Shown: piece by piece, positions 9,976 through 21,100 of the stretch
How the letters are laid out: each line of letters opens with the position of its first letter
How positions within the stretch are numbered: position 1 is the first letter of the stretch
NCBI RefSeq assembly: GCF_003627955.1
Contig: NZ_RBWS01000009.1
Span: 186,001-250,000, forward strand
DNA from: Sphingobacterium puteale
Lineage (GTDB): Bacteria > Bacteroidota > Bacteroidia > Sphingobacteriales > Sphingobacteriaceae
DNA length: 64,000 bases
Direction of reading: 5' to 3'
The notes under the pieces: generated by a model
Database searches by the model: none
Told to the model about the DNA's origin: nothing
What the model saw: the letters and a program-made list of their open reading frames with translations, nothing else
Made by a program: the position numbers and the translations under genes

Positions 9976-11142
9976 ATGAGGAAATTTTATATTCCAATTT
10001 TTGTCTTGTGTTTATTGCTCCATACAACTGTCCATGGGCAGGAGCCGGGGTCGGTTGAGCCGGCAAAAAAAGATTCTTTACAGCAAAGCAAAGGAGAGGT
10101 AACCTATCCTAAACTGCAGATCAAGGGACTTTTTCAGGCACGGTATCTTGTGAGCACAACGAAAGATGTCGATGTCAATGGGCTTCATCACAGCGATGGC
10201 ACAGGGACAGACAATAATTTTATGGTAAAGTATATGCGGGTGCAGATGCGTGCGCAGATTAGCAAGCGCACTGAAGTGGCTGTGCTTGCCAACCTAGCTG
10301 ATTTTAAAAGCGACCCAAAAACCAAGGTACTTGAAAACGCTTACCTAAAATATACTTTTAGCCCTAAGCTGGCCATTACAGTTGGTCAATTCCGACCTTG
10401 GTTTGGCATTGAAGAAACCTATCCGATAGATATTATAAAATCCTTGGATTGGTCAAATCAATATCTTGAATTTGGCAAGTTGGGCTGGGCAAGTTTTCAG
10501 ATCGGGATGGCCGCAACAGGGGAAGTTAATTTAGGAGATATGCCATTCAGTTATTCCCTTTCCGTTGTCAATGGAAACGGTAAAAATCAAGTCGCTGATA
10601 ATGATAACGGAAAACAATATTCAACACGTCTGGTATTCGGGCTTTCAAAAAAATATAACGTCAATCTCGGGTTAAATGGCGGGATTGGTGAGGTCATGAA
10701 AAAGCAGGTTCATGCACTGGGAATAGATCTGAGCGGGAATGTGGATTTTGGAAAGCGATGGAACCTAGATATGCAACTGGAAGCGAAACAGGCCATAAAT
10801 CATAACTTATACTATACGCAGAATGAGGAAGCGCGGACATCAAAGCTAAGTGATTATCTCGTTCGGGGTATCTACTTCCTTCCCAATTTAAGGTACGAGG
10901 TTAACTATTACAATCTCAGTGCATTTGAGCTTTCCTGTCGTTACGAATATATTGACCCAAACTATAAATTAAATGCAAATGGAAGGCAGACGTATACACC
11001 CATGTTTGGTCTAGAGTTTTTAAAAAATTACGGTGCCCGGATACAGCTCGGTCTGCAGCTCGACCGCTATAGAAAGCAGACTCCGAATACCAATGAATAC
11101 AATAGAAATTTATTTATTGTTCAAGTACAAAGTAGATTCTAA
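9976..11142 (+). CDS. Outer membrane porin, phosphate-selective porin O/P-like
   Basis: 388 aa beta-barrel protein with a signal peptide (IPIFVLCLLLHTTVHG). Alternating strands such as LQIKGLFQARYLVS, YLKYTFSPKLAITVGQFRPWFG and a final aromatic-ended strand (FIVQVQSRF) fit the O/P porin family. The GQFRPWFGIEE segment is typical of the group. It is the first gene of a tight run with a dicarboxylate carrier (20 bp gap) and SdhCAB, so its likely job is outer membrane passage of organic acids rather than phosphate. That is an inference from context. Confidence 0.85.
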   Translation: MRKFYIPIFVLCLLLHTTVHGQEPGSVEPAKKDSLQQSKGEVTYPKLQIKGLFQARYLVSTTKDVDVNGLHHSDGTGTDNNFMVKYMRVQMRAQISKRTEVAVLANLADFKSDPKTKVLENAYLKYTFSPKLAITVGQFRPWFGIEETYPIDIIKSLDWSNQYLEFGKLGWASFQIGMAATGEVNLGDMPFSYSLSVVNGNGKNQVADNDNGKQYSTRLVFGLSKKYNVNLGLNGGIGEVMKKQVHALGIDLSGNVDFGKRWNLDMQLEAKQAINHNLYYTQNEEARTSKLSDYLVRGIYFLPNLRYEVNYYNLSAFELSCRYEYIDPNYKLNANGRQTYTPMFGLEFLKNYGARIQLGLQLDRYRKQTPNTNEYNRNLFIVQVQSRF

Positions 11143-11162
11143 TCTTTTAAATCGCAATTCTT

Positions 11163-12593
11163 ATGAAAGAAATTAGTATCAGAAATGTGGCCATCACCTT
11201 TATTGTTGCGCTCATTTTGTGGTTTATTCCAGTCCCGAAGGGCGTTAGTCCTGAAGCTTGGCACCTGTTTGCCATATTTGCTGCTACGATACTCGGTATC
11301 ATTCTGAAGGCAGCGCCAATGGGTACCATGTGCATGATGGCTATCGCTTTCACGGCACTGACGCAAGTACTCGCGCCGGGAGATGCCGGTAAATCGATTA
11401 CCAAAGCACTGACCGGTTTTGGAGACAAAGTTATCTGGTTGATCGGAATTTCTTTTTTCATTGCGAGAGGTTTTATCAAAACGGGTTTGGGGAATCGTAT
11501 CGCATTTCTTTTTATTCGTGTATTTGGAAAAAGTTCGCTTGGACTGGCTTATGGTTTGGGGTTGGCAGATGTATGTTTGGCCCCTGCGATACCCAGCAAT
11601 ACGGCCAGAGGGGGTGGAATCATTTATCCGATTATGAAATCCATGGCCATTAGCTTCGATTCTGTACCTGATAAACCTGAGACGCATCGAAAATTAGGTT
11701 CCTATCTGACATTGAACAGCTACTACATGAATTTGATTGCATCCTCTATGTTTTTAACCGGAACGGCGAGTAACCCAATGTGTCAGAAGTTTGCCGCCAA
11801 TCTTGGAATTGACATTACCTGGATGTCTTGGGCTGTAGCTGGATTTATTCCTGGAATAGTAGCCTTTTTTGTTGTTCCACTGGTACTCTATAAACTCTAT
11901 CCACCGGAGCTAAAAAAGACGGGCGATGCACCTAAAATGGCCGCAGAAAAATTAAGGGAAATGGGACCAATATCCAGAAATGAATGGTTGATGTTATTGG
12001 CATTTTTTATTCTCCTAGTGCTTTGGATTTTCGGCGGATCACTATCTATTGATGCGACCACAACCGCATTTATCGGCCTGACTTTGCTCTTGCTGACTTC
12101 GGTACTGACTTGGGAGGATGTAAAGGCGGAGAAAGGGGCCTGGGATACAATTGTCTGGTTTGCCGTTTTGGTGATGATGGCCAGCTCGCTTAATGAACTT
12201 GGATTTATCGGCTGGTTTAGTGATTTGATCAAGGTACAGATTGGAGGGCTGAGCTGGCAAGTTGCTTTTCCGGTAATTATTTTGGTGTACTTCTTTAGCC
12301 ATTACATCTTTGCGAGTGCTACAGCCCATGTCGCTGCAATGTATGCAGCTTTGTTAGGCGTTGGGGTATCATTAGGTATTCCACCCATGTTATTGGCCAT
12401 GATGCTTGGGTTCCTCGGGTCCATATACGGCGTATTAACACATTACGGGCACGGGCCTGCACCGGTATTCTTTGGTAGCGGTTATGTTGATCTCAAGTCC
12501 TGGTGGTTGCGTGGACTTGAAATCGGAATCGTCCTACTTATTATCTATATGGGCATAGGAGGATTATGGATGAAAGTCATTGGTTATTATTAA
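11163..12593 (+). CDS. DASS-family dicarboxylate/anion transporter (CitT/YbhI-like)
   Basis: 476 aa inner membrane carrier of the divalent anion:sodium symporter family, with about 12 hydrophobic helices. The two substrate/sodium loops are visible: PAIPSNTARGGG in the first half, and FASATAHVAA plus TASNPMCQKF elsewhere. It most resembles the CitT/SodiT1/YbhI subgroup, which moves 2-oxoglutarate, malate, succinate, tartrate or citrate. Uptake versus antiport cannot be decided. Downstream genes encode a succinate:quinone oxidoreductase with only 12 bp between, so a C4-dicarboxylate is the best guess. Confidence 0.88.
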   Translation: MKEISIRNVAITFIVALILWFIPVPKGVSPEAWHLFAIFAATILGIILKAAPMGTMCMMAIAFTALTQVLAPGDAGKSITKALTGFGDKVIWLIGISFFIARGFIKTGLGNRIAFLFIRVFGKSSLGLAYGLGLADVCLAPAIPSNTARGGGIIYPIMKSMAISFDSVPDKPETHRKLGSYLTLNSYYMNLIASSMFLTGTASNPMCQKFAANLGIDITWMSWAVAGFIPGIVAFFVVPLVLYKLYPPELKKTGDAPKMAAEKLREMGPISRNEWLMLLAFFILLVLWIFGGSLSIDATTTAFIGLTLLLLTSVLTWEDVKAEKGAWDTIVWFAVLVMMASSLNELGFIGWFSDLIKVQIGGLSWQVAFPVIILVYFFSHYIFASATAHVAAMYAALLGVGVSLGIPPMLLAMMLGFLGSIYGVLTHYGHGPAPVFFGSGYVDLKSWWLRGLEIGIVLLIIYMGIGGLWMKVIGYY

Positions 12594-12605
12594 AGAAAAA
12601 AGCTT

Positions 12606-13262
12606 ATGCTATCGACCTTATCAAAGAAGATGCTCATGTGTTTAACGGGGTTATTTCTCGCCTTCTTTTTGCTGATCCATTTTTTAGGAAACCTGCAATT
12701 ATTTTTACCCCGGGAGCAAGCGCATTTACAATTTAATGCGTATTCACATTTTTTGTCGGGAAACATCCTGATAAAAATAGTTTCCTATGTGCTTTATTTG
12801 AGTATTATACTGCATGCTATTGACGGATTGGTCATCACGATAAAGAATAGGAAAGCGGCCAGTACCTATCAGTCAGACGGTCGTGGACGAGCGAGCAAAT
12901 GGTACTCGCGGAACATGGGGATTCTGGGGACACTTATTCTTATTTTTTTGGTGATCCATTTCCAGAACTTCTGGTATGTATATAAGTTTGGCGCTCCGCC
13001 ATTGGATGCAAAAGGAAATAAGGACCTCTATATATTGGTTATTGCGGTGTTTCAACAATGGTGGTACGTACTTATCTACGTCTTATCAATGGTGGCCCTA
13101 TGTTATCATCTTATCCATGGAATTCATAGCGCGGTGCGGACCCTGGGCCTGTATCATCCAAAATTTGTCCGTTGGTTTAAAGCAATTGGGATTACTTATT
13201 CCATTATTATCAGCATTGGTTTTGCATTGATGCCAATTTATATATTTTTTACTGTTAACTAA
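12606..13262 (+). CDS. sdhC: Succinate dehydrogenase/fumarate reductase cytochrome b subunit
   Basis: 218 aa membrane anchor with five hydrophobic helices, the type B single-polypeptide anchor of Bacteroidota, Bacillus and Wolinella that normally binds two hemes b. Conserved histidines suited to heme binding occur at HFLGNLQ, HAIDG, HFQNFW, and HLIHGIHSA. It lies 10 bp upstream of the flavoprotein gene. Whether the complex runs as succinate dehydrogenase or fumarate reductase cannot be told from sequence. Confidence 0.92.
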   Translation: MLSTLSKKMLMCLTGLFLAFFLLIHFLGNLQLFLPREQAHLQFNAYSHFLSGNILIKIVSYVLYLSIILHAIDGLVITIKNRKAASTYQSDGRGRASKWYSRNMGILGTLILIFLVIHFQNFWYVYKFGAPPLDAKGNKDLYILVIAVFQQWWYVLIYVLSMVALCYHLIHGIHSAVRTLGLYHPKFVRWFKAIGITYSIIISIGFALMPIYIFFTVN

Positions 13263-13272
13263 AGGCGAAGAC

Positions 13273-15189
13273 ATGATTTTAAACTCAAAAATACCAGCGG
13301 GACCTTTGGAAGAAAAATGGACACGCTATAAAAAAACGGCAAAGCTTGTAAACCCAGCGAACCGAAAAAAATTGGATGTCATTGTTGTGGGAACGGGATT
13401 AGCGGGAAGTTCGATCGCTGCATCTCTTGGCGAAATGGGCTACCGGGTCAAATCATTCTGTTTTCAGGATAGTCCCCGAAGGGCCCATTCCGTGGCGGCC
13501 CAGGGCGGAGTCAACGCTGCAAAAAATTATAAGAATGACGGCGACAGTATCTATCGAATGTTTGTGGACACCTTAAAGGGGGGCGATTTTCGTGCCCGTG
13601 AGGCTAACGTCTATCGAATGGCAGAATGTTCCTTAAATCTGATAGACCAAGCCGTGGCGCAGGGTGTTCCCTTTGGACGTGAATATGGCGGTTATCTGAA
13701 TAACCGCTCTTTTGGTGGTGTCCAAGTGAGCCGCACATTCTATGCACGGGGGCAGACAGGACAGCAACTGCTATTGGGAGCCTATCAGGCATTGATGCGG
13801 CAGGTAGGTAAAAAGGCTGTTCAGTTATTTTCCCGCCACGAAATGCTGGATGTTGTTGTCATCGACGGGAAGGCGCGCGGTATTATTGTTCGTGATTTAG
13901 ATACCGGAGTGATTGAACGACATGCTGCCCATGCGGTTATACTCGCTACTGGTGGATACGGTAAAATCTATTATTTATCCACACTCGCAATGGGCTGCAA
14001 TGGATCGGCAATTTGGCGGGCACATAAAAAAGGTGCATTGATGGCATCCCCGAGCTGGATTCAGGTTCACCCGACTTCTTTGCCGCAATCGGGGGATTAT
14101 CAATCCAAGTTGACTCTGATGTCAGAATCCTTACGTAATGATGGACGCATTTGGGTGCCGTTAAAACTGGATGAAAAAAGGGCACCAAATGATATTCCCG
14201 AAGAAGATAGAGACTATTATCTGGAGCGTAGATACCCTGCATTTGGCAATCTCGCTCCCAGGGATATATCATCGAGAGCCGCTAAGGAACGGATTGATGC
14301 AGGCTTTGGAATAGGTCCTTTAAAGAATGCCGTTTACCTTGACTTTGCTAAAGCAATCAAGGAACAGGGGAAACATAAAATTGCGGAAAAATATGGTAAT
14401 CTCTTTGATATGTATCATAAGATAACAGGTTATGATGCGTATTCCGAACCGATGATGATTTCACCCTCGGCCCATTTTTCGATGGGTGGACTCTGGGTGG
14501 ATTATGAACTGATGACGACTTTGCCGGGACTATTTGCGCTGGGTGAGGCTAATTTTGCTGATCATGGCGCCAATCGTCTAGGGGCAAACTCGTTGCTTCA
14601 GGCCTCGGTGGACGGTTATTTTATTGCACCTTATACAATCGCCAATTATTTGTCGAATGAAATTCACACCGGAGAGATTTCTACAGATCATATAGAATTT
14701 GAAAAGGCTGAACTCGCCGTTAAAAGACAGATTGAAGAATTGTTGCAGATTAAAGGGAATAAGACTGTTGATCATTTTCATAAGATACTGGGCAAACTGC
14801 TGTATGACTATTGTGGTCTGGCCCGGAGTGAACAGGGGCTTCAATATGCAATAGCAGAAATCAGGAAGCTTAAACAAGAATTTTATGACAATGTCATGGT
14901 CAGTGGTCAGCCAGATTCATTAAATACTGAATTGGAGAAAGCCGGACGTGTCGCAGACTATTTTGAAATAGGTGAATTAATGTGTTATGATGCATTGACC
15001 CGTAAGGAATCCTGCGGTGCCCATTTTAGAGAGGAATACCAAACAGCAGATGGAGAAGCTTTGCGAAATGATGCTGATTTCCAATTCATATCTGCCTGGG
15101 CATGGAAAGGAGACGGGGAGGAGCCCGAACTGATCAAAGAACCATTGACTTTTGAGGAAATACAACCTACAGTAAGAAGCTACAAATAA
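13273..15189 (+). CDS. sdhA: Succinate dehydrogenase/fumarate reductase flavoprotein subunit
   Basis: 638 aa catalytic subunit converting succinate and fumarate. The FAD dinucleotide fold is [17 protein letters not shown] (about residues 38-54). His72 in [10 protein letters not shown] is the expected site of covalent FAD attachment. [10 protein letters not shown] and the SMGGLWVD and [12 protein letters not shown] blocks are family signatures. The length fits the Bacteroidota and epsilonproteobacterial type. The gene lies between sdhC (10 bp) and sdhB (11 bp), in one operon with the carrier and porin. Confidence 0.95.
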   Translation: MILNSKIPAGPLEEKWTRYKKTAKLVNPANRKKLDVIVVGTGLAGSSIAASLGEMGYRVKSFCFQDSPRRAHSVAAQGGVNAAKNYKNDGDSIYRMFVDTLKGGDFRAREANVYRMAECSLNLIDQAVAQGVPFGREYGGYLNNRSFGGVQVSRTFYARGQTGQQLLLGAYQALMRQVGKKAVQLFSRHEMLDVVVIDGKARGIIVRDLDTGVIERHAAHAVILATGGYGKIYYLSTLAMGCNGSAIWRAHKKGALMASPSWIQVHPTSLPQSGDYQSKLTLMSESLRNDGRIWVPLKLDEKRAPNDIPEEDRDYYLERRYPAFGNLAPRDISSRAAKERIDAGFGIGPLKNAVYLDFAKAIKEQGKHKIAEKYGNLFDMYHKITGYDAYSEPMMISPSAHFSMGGLWVDYELMTTLPGLFALGEANFADHGANRLGANSLLQASVDGYFIAPYTIANYLSNEIHTGEISTDHIEFEKAELAVKRQIEELLQIKGNKTVDHFHKILGKLLYDYCGLARSEQGLQYAIAEIRKLKQEFYDNVMVSGQPDSLNTELEKAGRVADYFEIGELMCYDALTRKESCGAHFREEYQTADGEALRNDADFQFISAWAWKGDGEEPELIKEPLTFEEIQPTVRSYK

Positions 15190-15200
15190 AATGAACAATT

Positions 15201-15950
15201 ATGGATCTACATCTTAAAATTTGGCGGCAGAAAGATAATCAATCAGCAGGTAAGCTCGTAGCCTATGATCTACAGGGGCTTAACCCACATATGTCTTTTC
15301 TTGAAATGCTGGACACATTGAATGAGAAGCTCATTGTCAATGGAGAGGAGCCTGTTGAATTTGACCATGACTGCAGGGAAGGGGTCTGTGGCCAATGTGG
15401 TGTAATGATTAACGGTATCGCACACGGTCCGTTACAACATACGACGACTTGTCAGTTGCATCTGCGTTCGTTCAAGGATAATGACACCATTGTGATTGAG
15501 CCTTTTCGCTCGTCGGCGTTTCCGGTAAAAAAAGACCTGAAAGTGGATCGATCCGCTTTTGACCGAATTATTTCTCTTGGTGGGTTTGTATCCATCAATA
15601 CGGGCCAGGCGCCCGATGCTACGGTTATTCCTATTTCACATGAACTGGCAGAAGAAGCTTTCGATTCAGCGGCATGTATCGGATGTGGTGCATGTGTCGC
15701 AACCTGCAAAAATGGGAGTGCAGCCCTGTTTACCTCAGCAAAGATTACGCACATGGCGTTGCTCCCGCAGGGAAAGGAAGAGAGAAGTCAACGTGTACTG
15801 AATATGGTCAGGCAAATGGATGCCGAATCTTTTGGCCACTGTTCCAATACCGAAGCTTGCGAGGTTGAATGTCCACAGGGGATATCTGTGCTAAACATTG
15901 CCCGAATGAATTTCGAATATAACAGGGCTCTAATCTTTAAGAAGAAATAA
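15201..15950 (+). CDS. sdhB: Succinate dehydrogenase/fumarate reductase iron-sulfur subunit
   Basis: 249 aa electron-transfer subunit. The [2Fe-2S] ligands are Cys58, Cys63, Cys66 and Cys84 (DCREGVCGQCG then TTTC). The C-terminal ferredoxin-like clusters are supplied by CIGCGACVATC (Cys159, 162, 165, 169) and by Cys214, Cys220 and Cys224. All positions needed for three clusters are present. It is the last gene of the operon. No clear hairpin follows it. Confidence 0.94.
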   Translation: MDLHLKIWRQKDNQSAGKLVAYDLQGLNPHMSFLEMLDTLNEKLIVNGEEPVEFDHDCREGVCGQCGVMINGIAHGPLQHTTTCQLHLRSFKDNDTIVIEPFRSSAFPVKKDLKVDRSAFDRIISLGGFVSINTGQAPDATVIPISHELAEEAFDSAACIGCGACVATCKNGSAALFTSAKITHMALLPQGKEERSQRVLNMVRQMDAESFGHCSNTEACEVECPQGISVLNIARMNFEYNRALIFKKK

Positions 15951-16103
15951 TACTTTGTGAAGGCAAAGCTGAGGGACCATTTTAACGGTGTCAGTATAGG
16001 TTTAATAAACCTTTAAGACAAATAATTTAATCGTTTTTGTAGCTGATTATCACGGAAAATAGGGATTTATGAAATATTATACTTTTAGAGTGGCTTTTTA
16101 TGG

Positions 16104-16111
16104 TATTTTTG
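16104..16111 (+). promoter_or_regulatory. Bacteroidota-type -7 box upstream of the deacetylase gene
   Basis: TATTTTTG fits the TAnnTTTG consensus of the primary sigma factor in this phylum and lies 26 bp before the deacetylase start codon. No convincing -33 TTG was seen at the expected distance. Confidence 0.4.
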
Positions 16112-16137
16112 AAACGTAAAAAATCACTTAAGTTATT

Positions 16138-17085
16138 ATGAAGTGTAGAAGGTTGTTGATTGCATTGTTCATGGGTAGTGTGACCTTATGTTCAGTGTCA
16201 TGTAAAGATTTCTCAAATAAAGTATTGGGCAGTGGCAAAGAAGGCGATAGGGATACGCTAAATGAAAAATTGATCCACAAGGAAAAAGTGCCCGTTCTGT
16301 TGAACAAATGGGATTCTCTCCAAAGAAATCAGCTACATTTTGTAGTTGATAGTTTGCACCCTATCTCTGTAAAGCAACAAAAGCGTAATCTGAAGGATTC
16401 GTTGCGGAGAGCTTTTGATGCTCATCCGAAACATATCTATCTGACATTTGATGATGGTCCTTTGATCGGAAGTGCGGCCATTGATTCGTTGGCAAAAGAG
16501 AAAAATATAAAAGTAAGCGTATTTTTAATTGGCAAACATGCCAATATGAGCAAAGGTAGAAAGCGGGATCTTGAAAAATATGAAAATAATCCCTTGATTG
16601 CTTGTTATAACCACAGCTATACACATGCCAATAATCAATATTCAAGATTTTATAACAATGCGGAAAAGGCATTTGCTGATTTTGAAAAAAATGAAAAGGA
16701 TCTTAACCTTAAGCATAAAATTGTTAGACTCCCGGGCAGAAATATTTGGATGTACGATGATGTCCGAAAGATAGATCTGAAAAATGGCTCTACAACGGCT
16801 GATATGCTTCACAAAAATGGTTATCGTATTTTTGGTTGGGATGTAGAATGGCGTTTGAACAGTATTACGGGAGTTCCTGTTCAACCTCAGGAAGCGACAT
16901 TATCCCATATCCATAACTTTATGAACAATAAGAGTTCGATGGTTCCTAATAATGTGGTGTTTTTAATGCATGATGATATGTTCCAGACAAAAAAGGGACA
17001 GCAGGAGTTGTCGGCCTTGATAGATGCACTTAAAAAAGATGGGTATCAATTTGAATTTATGCAAGATTATCCAATTAAATATTAA
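16138..17085 (+). CDS. Polysaccharide deacetylase (NodB-fold) lipoprotein
   Basis: 315 aa, with a lipoprotein signal ending at SVSC (Cys22). The NodB domain starts at YLTFDDGP with metal/catalytic Asp105-Asp106. The second metal motif is HSYTH (His159, His163). RLPGRN (motif 3) and a late FLMHDD histidine (motif 5) complete the carbohydrate esterase 4 pattern. It is expected to act in the periplasm on peptidoglycan or another amino-sugar polymer. The gene stands alone and ends at a hairpin. Confidence 0.88.
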   Translation: MKCRRLLIALFMGSVTLCSVSCKDFSNKVLGSGKEGDRDTLNEKLIHKEKVPVLLNKWDSLQRNQLHFVVDSLHPISVKQQKRNLKDSLRRAFDAHPKHIYLTFDDGPLIGSAAIDSLAKEKNIKVSVFLIGKHANMSKGRKRDLEKYENNPLIACYNHSYTHANNQYSRFYNNAEKAFADFEKNEKDLNLKHKIVRLPGRNIWMYDDVRKIDLKNGSTTADMLHKNGYRIFGWDVEWRLNSITGVPVQPQEATLSHIHNFMNNKSSMVPNNVVFLMHDDMFQTKKGQQELSALIDALKKDGYQFEFMQDYPIKY

Positions 17086-17086
17086 A

Positions 17087-17132
17087 ATAAAATGGTCGAC
17101 TATTGCGAACACATTCTGTCGGCCATTTTTTA
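17087..17132. terminator. Terminator between deacetylase and GNAT genes
   Basis: AATGGTCGAC (17091-17100) pairs with GTCGGCCATT (17118-17127) with one G-T wobble, followed by a T run. A matching A tract on the left lets it serve both convergent genes; it touches the stop codon of the GNAT gene. Confidence 0.8.
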
Positions 17133-17669
17133 GGCTATTTCGAATTCTTTTGGATACACGACTGTTCCTTGTACTCCGGCTAATGCCTGTTGGCGGAGTT
17201 CTATGACCATACAATGTTCATTTGGAACCTCAAATGGCATTTTAATACCATATTTGGCCATTCTCACATAGCCAAACTTTGGATAATAACTGGCATGGCC
17301 CAATAGAATAATGGATCCAAAATCAAGTTCTGTAGCGATTCGATGCGCTTCCGCGATTAATCTACCCCCAATTCCCCTTCCTTTAAACTCCGGCAACACC
17401 GCAATCGGCGCCAAAGCAAGAGAAGGATACTCTCGTTTTTTTGCTTCATTGCAAATTTTGATTTTTGTCAGTAAGATATAGCCAACGATTTTACCATGAA
17501 TTTCTGCCACTAAGGCAAGCTCCGGAATGAATCCGCTCGACAGACGTAATCTTTCGACGAGAAATTGCTCTTGATGGTCACTATATTCTTCATGTTCAAA
17601 CGCTTTCCGAATAAGCTCAAAAACTGACTGATAATCGACTTTGCTTTCTTGTCTGATTTGAATATTCAT
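17130..17669 (-). CDS. GNAT family N-acetyltransferase
   Basis: 179 aa acetyltransferase of the YhbS/Eis-like GNAT subgroup. Motif A for acetyl-CoA binding is seen as LAPIAVLPEFKGRGIGGRLIAEA (the Q/RxxGxG/A loop is FKGRGIGG), followed by LLGHASYYPKFGYV, a block typical of YhbS-type proteins. The acceptor substrate is unknown. It is monocistronic and convergent with the deacetylase gene. Confidence 0.87.
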   Translation of the reverse strand: MNIQIRQESKVDYQSVFELIRKAFEHEEYSDHQEQFLVERLRLSSGFIPELALVAEIHGKIVGYILLTKIKICNEAKKREYPSLALAPIAVLPEFKGRGIGGRLIAEAHRIATELDFGSIILLGHASYYPKFGYVRMAKYGIKMPFEVPNEHCMVIELRQQALAGVQGTVVYPKEFEIA

Positions 17670-18193
17670 TGTTATGAAGTTTTGTTTTGGAAACCTATAT
17701 TTCTATATTATTGCTACTATTGCTATTAAAATTATGAAATAAAAAAACCTTTATCGTAAAATCACGTATTTCCATATAATTATGTCATCATAATAATTAA
17801 AATAAATGGCTTGGTATTTTCAGAATATAACAGTTCTATTTTGAGTAAAATATTGTCATTTCATGTATTAGGACGATATTTTGTTAAATACTTCCGGATA
17901 TAATTTATTAGCGCGTTTCTTATGTTTGGGACTGCCTTGGCATTGTAACATTGAAAGAATAAAAAAGCGAGAGTTTAAGGTGCTTTTTTAGAGTAATTAT
18001 CTATTAAACAATTATTTACACTTATTCTTGTTAATTGTGTGAAAATAACACTTGCTTTGTTTATTTATTTTTGTATTTTCATATCATTAAAAATTCAATT
18101 ATAAACCGCCTTTGATAAGATTCTAAACCGAGTGTCTTGTAAAAGCAAATAAATAACTAATAAACATACAATTTAAACCATTAAACAGTTTTT
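17670..18193. other. Long AT-rich leader/promoter region before susC-like gene
   Basis: 524 bp without a gene. It holds the divergent promoters of the GNAT gene and of the SusC gene. TATTTTTG at 18066-18073 fits the -7 consensus and would give a leader of about 110 nt before SusC, a length often seen for such genes. No riboswitch or sigma/anti-sigma gene was recognised here. Confidence 0.5.
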
Positions 18194-21100
18194 ATGATTA
18201 ATTGCCATTATTTCTCAAATCAATGGAAGAGAGCGTTTTGGACTGGCTCGTTGTGCTCTTTAGTAGCACTAAGTCCTCACTCTGTAGACGCCGCGAGCTT
18301 TGCGCATTATGGAAATCTCTTTCAACAGGAATTAAGTGTTACTGGGGTCGTACGGGATGAAGGAGGATCGCCAATATCAGGTGTTACCGTGTCAGTCAAT
18401 GGAACTAATTTAGTCACCAAGACGGACAATGAAGGTCGTTACAAATTGGACAAAGTTCCAGCCAATGGCACGGTCAATTTTAGAATGGTCGGTAAACAGG
18501 CGATGGACGAAGTGGTCAATGGACGAAGAGCCATAGATGTAACACTTCTAAACTCCCAGTCAAGTCTCGATGAAGTCGTTGTGGTCGGTTACGGCAAACA
18601 ACGGAAAGAAACAGTAACGGGAGCTGTGGCTACTGTGAAAGGGAGTGATCTCGCTCAATCACCGGCACTGAACATTTCCAATGCAATGACCGGAAGAATA
18701 CCGGGGGTTATTGCTACCAATGGTAGTGCTGAGCCCGGAAACGATGGGTCCACGATCAAGATCCGTGGTACAAACACCTTGGGGAATAGTAGTCCGCTCA
18801 TAGTTATTGATGGCGTACCGGCCCGTGAAGGTGGGATTGAGCGACTTAACCCCAGGGATATCGAGAATATCTCTGTCCTAAAAGATGCTTCAGCGGCGAT
18901 TTATGGTGCAAGAGCAGCCAATGGTGTTATTCTTGTGACCACACGTCGGGGAAAAACTGGTAAACCGCAGTTTTCTTATACCTTTAACCAAGGGTATTCC
19001 CAACCAACGGTGATTCCTAAATTGACGGATGCGACACAATTTGCTGAAATCCGTAACGAACTTGAGATCTACAACCTTCCAGTAGATGAGTGGTCAGCTG
19101 GATTGAATGCCCTAAATGAGACAGGATCCTACACAAAAAAGGATGGAACTGTTCTGGGAGCACCTTTCAAACCGGATGATATTAAAAAATTTAAAGATGG
19201 TTCAGATCCTTGGGGGCATCCGAATACAGACTGGTATAAATCCACATTGAAAGATTGGTCTCCCCAGCAACGTCATAATCTCCAGGTCAATGGCGGTACT
19301 GAGGATGTAAAATACCTTTTGTCATTGGGGTACCAAAATCAAGATGCTTATTACAAAAATTCTGCAACCGGTTACAAACAGTATGATTTACGGATCAACT
19401 TGGACGCCAATATAAGTCAGTATATCAAAACCCAATTCGGCGTATTAGGTAGGCAGGAAAACCGTAATTATCCAACTAAAAGTGCAGGTACGATCTTTCG
19501 GATGCTGATGCGCGGAAATCCGACGCAACCTGCAATTTGGCCAAACGGTAAACCCGGACCTGATATCGAGAACGGCGAAAACCCTGTCGTTATTACGACA
19601 AATGCCACTGGGTACGATCACGACAAGCGCTATTACTTCCAGACAAATGGACAGGTAGATATTACAAATCCCTGGGTCGACGGCCTTAAGCTAACCTTAA
19701 ATGCCTCCGTGGACAAATATGTGAAAAATCAAAAAACATGGGGGACACCCTGGACTTTATATTCCTGGCCGGGAGGCTATGAAGCCGACGGTAAAACACC
19801 TTTGTTACAGGCCGGTCGACGTGGTCCTGCGGACCCGAACCTAAACCAAAGCAACGAAGATCAACTCAATATCCTGTTAGGCGGTATTTTAAGTTTTGAC
19901 CGAAAATTTGGAGATCATCAAGTGAATGCGATCGCAGGTGTAAACCGGGAAACTATTGACAACGATAAGTTTAGCGCCTATAGACGTTACTTTTTATCGA
20001 ACAGTATCGATTACCTTTTTGCGGGGGGAGAGCAAGAGAAAAATAACGATGGGACAGCATGGAAGCGCGCGCGCCTGAATTATTTTGGTCGTTTTGGATA
20101 TAATTACAAAAGCAAATATATTGCCGAGTTTCTTTGGCGCTATGATGGCTCTTATATGTTCCCGGAGAGTGAACGCTTCGGATTTTTCCCTGGAGCAATG
20201 GCCGGCTGGGTCGTATCTGAAGAGAACTTCTGGAAAGAAAACATTCCTGTCATCAATTACTTCAAAATTCGTGCATCCTATGGTCAAATGGGGAACGACA
20301 ATATTTATTGGGAAGATAAATTACAGGAGTATCAATATTTTTCAACCTATTCATTCGGAACCTATATTGTGGACGATAAACTGGCTAAAACACTCTTTGA
20401 AAGCCGTGTGCCAAATGAAATGGTCACTTGGGAGGTTGCCAATAATTATAACTTAGGTTTCGATTTTCAATTCTTACAGGGCAAATTAAATCTGGAGTTT
20501 GATCTCTTCAAAAACCGCAGGAACTCCATTTTATGGAGGAAAAATGCTTCTGTTCCACAGAGTACTGGTATGACTCTTCCGGCAGAAAATATTGGTAAAG
20601 TGGATAACAAGGGCTGGGAATTTAATCTCGGTTATAAAGGTAAGGCCGGGGAACTCGGGTATACGGTTGGTGTTAACGGCGGTTATGCGAAGAACAAAAT
20701 TATATTCTGGGATGAGGCGCCAGGTGCTCCGGCATGGCAACAAAGCACGGGCAAACCGATCAAAACAGATATCTACTATATCTATGATGGCGTATTTAGC
20801 GATGTAAATGATATCAACAATGATAAATTAGACTATAGTGCTATTGTTGGGGCCGAAAAACGAAAAAATGGTGATTTGCGCCCCGGAGACATGAGATATA
20901 AGGATGTTAATGGTGACGGAAAAATTACGCCAGATGATAAAGTCAGAAGAGACAAAAATAGTGACCCAACATTTCAGGGCGGATTCAATTTCAGCTTGAG
21001 CTATAAAGATTTTGATTTGTCCGTTTTATTCCAGGGAGCAACGGGTGGAGAAATCCGCGTCGGTACAGATGAATCGGGCTCTATCGGTAATTTTCTTGAG

